Notes under the pieces: model-generated
What the model was told of the DNA's origin: nothing
The model's database searches: none
What the model saw: only the letters and a program-made list of their open reading frames with translations
Position numbers and translations under genes: made by a program
Assembly (NCBI GenBank): GCA_031271075.1
Contig: JAISWN010000172.1
Span: forward strand, 1 to 7,333
From: Treponema sp.
Lineage (GTDB): Bacteria; Spirochaetota; Spirochaetia; Treponematales; Breznakiellaceae
Length of the DNA stretch: 7,333 nucleotides
Direction of reading: 5' to 3'
Shown here: positions 5,497-7,333 of the stretch, one piece after another
Numbering within the stretch: the stretch's first letter is position 1
Layout: each line of letters opens with the position of its first letter

Positions 5497-6325
5497 GATA
5501 TCGGGCCTTTCGCGGACCTTGCGGCTTTTGCTTGCCCTGGTTTTTGCGGGAATGTGTTTCGTTCCCGCTGCCAAGGCCCAGTCCCTCAAGGCCATGACGG
5601 CTAACGGGGCCACCGGTCTTTTTACCCTGCCCAGCGGCCGTATCGGCTGGGAAGAAGCCGCGGATATCGGCCTTGACGCGGGGTTAAACTACAACTTTGT
5701 CGGCAAGAACCCCATCGCCCAGATGGGGATCAGTCTCTTTAAATGGGTGGAGATTACGGCGGGGGCGGATTTCCAGCCCTACGTCCATACCCCCGGGGAC
5801 AGTACCCTCCGCTTCAACAACACCGATACTATCCTGGGGATGAAGCTTCATTTCCCCATCAAGCGTAACGCCCTGGCCCTGGGGGGGAACGTCCAGTTCC
5901 TGCTGCACGATTCCTACAGCGCCGCGGGGCAGATCTACGCGGCCTCCACTTACCAGGGTTCCTTTTTCAACTGGCCGGTGGAAACATCCTTCGCCCTGGG
6001 CTACACCTTTCGGGAAGATCCGGATTCCAACATCAACTTCGGTATAGGCTTCGATATCGAACTGTTCCCCGATTTCCTGCGGCGCCTGGTTCACTGGATC
6101 GTGGATTATTCCAATTTTGCCTACAGCGCCGAGGCTCTGGGGACCGATCCCTTTTACCGGGGCGACCTGAGCACCGGGATCCGGCTGGACTTTTCCGCTA
6201 TTCCCCGGCTGGATGATTTCAAACTTTCCCTTGACATCGTGGCGGTGGATATTATGGACAAAGACCACCGTTCCGGCCGGGTCGGTTTTCTTTTCGGCGC
6301 TCCCCTCCTGGGGAAAGCCTGGTAG
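5474..6325 (+). CDS. Exported protein, predicted outer-membrane beta-barrel
   Basis: Encodes 283 residues. ATG 5474 is chosen because AAGGA (5465-5469) precedes it and it places a clean signal peptide at the N-terminus: basic residues 2-17, hydrophobic core about 18-31, and an A-K-A site before Gln36. There is no lipobox (Met, not Gly/Ala, precedes Cys28). The open frame continues upstream to 5207 but that part lies inside the Nif11-like gene and is not coding. The mature part alternates polar and hydrophobic residues, with many aromatic girdle residues and repeated G-hydrophobic strands ([31 protein letters not shown]), as in spirochaete outer-membrane barrels. The opening [15 protein letters not shown] resembles the start of YjbH-like and related barrel proteins. 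It ends in Trp rather than the common Phe. Its start overlaps the peptide gene by 23 bases, suggesting coupled expression; a role as channel or receptor for that peptide is only a guess. Confidence 0.75.
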   Translation: MKRPKTSKISGLSRTLRLLLALVFAGMCFVPAAKAQSLKAMTANGATGLFTLPSGRIGWEEAADIGLDAGLNYNFVGKNPIAQMGISLFKWVEITAGADFQPYVHTPGDSTLRFNNTDTILGMKLHFPIKRNALALGGNVQFLLHDSYSAAGQIYAASTYQGSFFNWPVETSFALGYTFREDPDSNINFGIGFDIELFPDFLRRLVHWIVDYSNFAYSAEALGTDPFYRGDLSTGIRLDFSAIPRLDDFKLSLDIVAVDIMDKDHRSGRVGFLFGAPLLGKAW

Positions 6326-6329
6326 CCTT

Positions 6330-7088
6330 ATGGGTGAAGGCATAAACGAAAGGGTAAAAACCCTTTTCAGGCGGATCGGGAAGGCCCGCCATTGCGTCGC
6401 CCTTACCGGGGCGGGGGTCAGTACCCTTTCGGGCATCCGGGACTTCCGGGGAAAAGACGGCCTCTACAACGACACGGACGCGGAAAAGATATTCGACATC
6501 AATTATTTTTACCAGGACCCCTCTTTTTACTACCGGCCGGCAGCCTCCTTCATCTACAACATTGACGAAAAGGAACCTTCGGTGGTCCATACCTGCCTGG
6601 CCGAACTGGAGAAGCGGGGCTGGCTAAAGGCCCTGATCACCCAGAACATCGACCTGCTGCACCAGAAGGGGGGAAGCCGCCGGGTAATCGAGGTTCACGG
6701 TTCCCCCCGGCTGCACTACTGCCTCAACTGTTCCGGGGTACGGATGAGCTTCGAAGAGGCCGCGGCCATCGTGCGTTCCGGGAATATCCCCCGCTGCCCC
6801 AAATGCGGCCGGGCCCTGAAACCGGCCATTACCTTCTTCGGCGAAAGCCTCCCCCTGGACGCCCTGCGGGAAGCCACCGGGGAAAGCCAGGCCGCGGATC
6901 TGATCCTGGTTCTGGGCACCAGCCTTACGGTAAACCCCGCAGCCGGCCTCCCCCTCCACACCCTGCGGAACGGCGGGGAAATGGTAATCGTGAACAAGCT
7001 GCCCACCCCGCTGGATTCCCGGGCGGACATGCGCTTTGAGGATCTGGGAGAAGTGTTTGAAGGACTCAGGGCGCTCTTGGCGGGCTAG
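6330..7088 (+). CDS. Sirtuin (Sir2/CobB-type) NAD-dependent protein deacylase
   Basis: Encodes 252 residues, a normal size for bacterial sirtuins, which remove acetyl or other acyl groups from lysine using NAD+ in the cytoplasm. The Rossmann motif T-G-A-G-V-S is at 26-31, followed by SGIRDFRG (34-41), TQNIDLLHQ (104-112) and the catalytic EVHG with His123. Four zinc Cys are at 131, 134, 156 and 159 (CLNC and CPKC). The NAD-binding GTSLTV (196-201) and VNK (221-223) complete the fold. The family normally has GIPDFR, and here Arg replaces Pro (residue 37). ATG 6330 is four bases after the preceding stop with no clear Shine-Dalgarno, so translation is probably coupled; the open frame reaches upstream to 6213 but that part overlaps the barrel gene. 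Such genes are often named cobB or npdA; target proteins are not evident. Confidence 0.94.
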   Translation: MGEGINERVKTLFRRIGKARHCVALTGAGVSTLSGIRDFRGKDGLYNDTDAEKIFDINYFYQDPSFYYRPAASFIYNIDEKEPSVVHTCLAELEKRGWLKALITQNIDLLHQKGGSRRVIEVHGSPRLHYCLNCSGVRMSFEEAAAIVRSGNIPRCPKCGRALKPAITFFGESLPLDALREATGESQAADLILVLGTSLTVNPAAGLPLHTLRNGGEMVIVNKLPTPLDSRADMRFEDLGEVFEGLRALLAG

Positions 7089-7177
7089 CAGGGACCCTTG
7101 AACAGCCCTTCCAAAATCCCCGCTGCCTGCATGTGCCGCCACCGTAACAATGAAAGGCAGATATGAGAAGATTTAAC

Positions 7178-7259
7178 CCCGGTTTGCACAGAGTTTCACG
7201 AATCAAAGGATTTGAGAGAAATTTGGGCGCATTTGCGGCGTAGAACGCCGCAAACCGGG
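7178..7259. repeat. 10-bp inverted repeat, 62 bases apart
   Basis: CCCGGTTTGC (7178-7187) is the reverse complement of GCAAACCGGG (7250-7259). The right arm shares GCAAA with the right arm of the hairpin at 7232-7254, so the two pairings exclude each other in one RNA. Confidence 0.65.
7232..7254. other. Perfect 10-bp stem with 3-base loop
   Basis: TTTGCGGCGT (7232-7241) pairs with ACGCCGCAAA (7245-7254) around AGA. No T-run follows on either strand, so it is not a standard intrinsic terminator; it may be a transcript-end stabiliser or part of an intergenic repeat. Confidence 0.65.
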
Positions 7260-7263
7260 CTAT

Positions 7264-7311
7264 CCGCTTGTATCTTTTTTGCCTGCGGTAAAAAAGGATA
7301 CCGCTTCTATC
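7264..7311. repeat. Near-identical 11-bp direct repeat around an A/T-run dyad
   Basis: CCGCTTGTATC (7264-7274) and CCGCTTCTATC (7301-7311) differ at one base. Between them six T (7275-7280) face six A (7290-7295), flanked by GTATC and GATAC, and GCGGTA/TACCGC (7285-7290/7299-7304) offers an alternative 6-bp stem. The arrangement resembles intergenic repeat units I recall from other bacterial genomes, unverified. Confidence 0.55.
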
Positions 7312-7333
7312 CCTTGCGCTGCTCCAAAATGGC

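Larger units (their letters stand above)
7089..7333. other. Non-coding 3' flank rich in dyad symmetry
   Basis: After the sirtuin stop I find no credible gene to the window end. An ATG at 7163 opens a 26-codon frame without a good ribosome binding site, ending inside a hairpin. There is no T-tailed terminator directly after the sirtuin. The last 150 bases carry the repeats listed separately. The pattern looks like an intergenic repeat element, possibly downstream of a minus-strand or later gene outside the window. Confidence 0.55.

Noticed and set aside
6213..6329. N-terminal extension of the sirtuin frame
   Set aside because: It lies inside the barrel-protein gene, and sirtuins start only a short distance before the TGAG motif, which fits ATG 6330.
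6963..6973. Another TGGTAATC-like sequence inside the sirtuin gene
   Set aside because: Partial match to the extended -10, no TGTAAT at the right distance, and it lies in conserved coding sequence.
7163..7243. 26-codon frame after the sirtuin
   Set aside because: Only a weak AGG ahead of the ATG, ends inside a hairpin, and no recognisable features.

Overview
The window looks like a chromosomal piece of a spirochaete, most likely a Treponema of the termite-gut type. This is inferred from the GC-rich coding style, the long Cache-HAMP-SpoIIE phosphatase, the signal-peptide beta-barrel protein and the mix of ATG, GTG and TTG starts. It is not proven by any marker gene.

Layout. Positions 1 to about 1070 hold no credible gene. 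This stretch is AT-rich (21 G/C of 60 at 541-600, against 44 of 60 inside the last gene at 6841-6900) and contains short tandem and inverted repeats. It ends in two GC-rich hairpins (914-954 and 959-997). Next comes a probable operon (1149-2879): a 68-residue acidic small protein, an ECF-type sigma factor overlapping it by ATGA, and a GNAT-type acetyltransferase 10 bases further on. A membrane-anchored Cache-HAMP-SpoIIE/PP2C serine phosphatase follows (2954-5119), probably with its own promoter. A second probable operon (5170-7088) encodes a Nif11-like leader peptide with a duplicated Ala-Gly-Gly motif, a secreted or outer-membrane protein whose start overlaps it, and a sirtuin deacetylase 4 bases downstream. 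The last 245 bases are non-coding as far as I can see and hold several inverted and direct repeats.

How the parts may work together (inference). The phosphatase would sense an external ligand and dephosphorylate a cytoplasmic partner, as in sigma-factor partner switching. The sigma factor would read out a regulon. The two small proteins share a C-terminal pattern L-x3-E-L-x3-A-x-G. Both genes are also preceded by the same promoter-like element, TGTAAT-N14-TGGTAATAT with exact spacing, at 1074-1102 and 5115-5143. The strongest lead is therefore a possible sigma/phosphatase signalling island controlling a Nif11-like peptide plus outer-membrane protein. No peptide-modifying enzyme, C39 peptidase/transporter, anti-sigma factor or STAS protein lies inside the window, so the system, if real, must be completed elsewhere.
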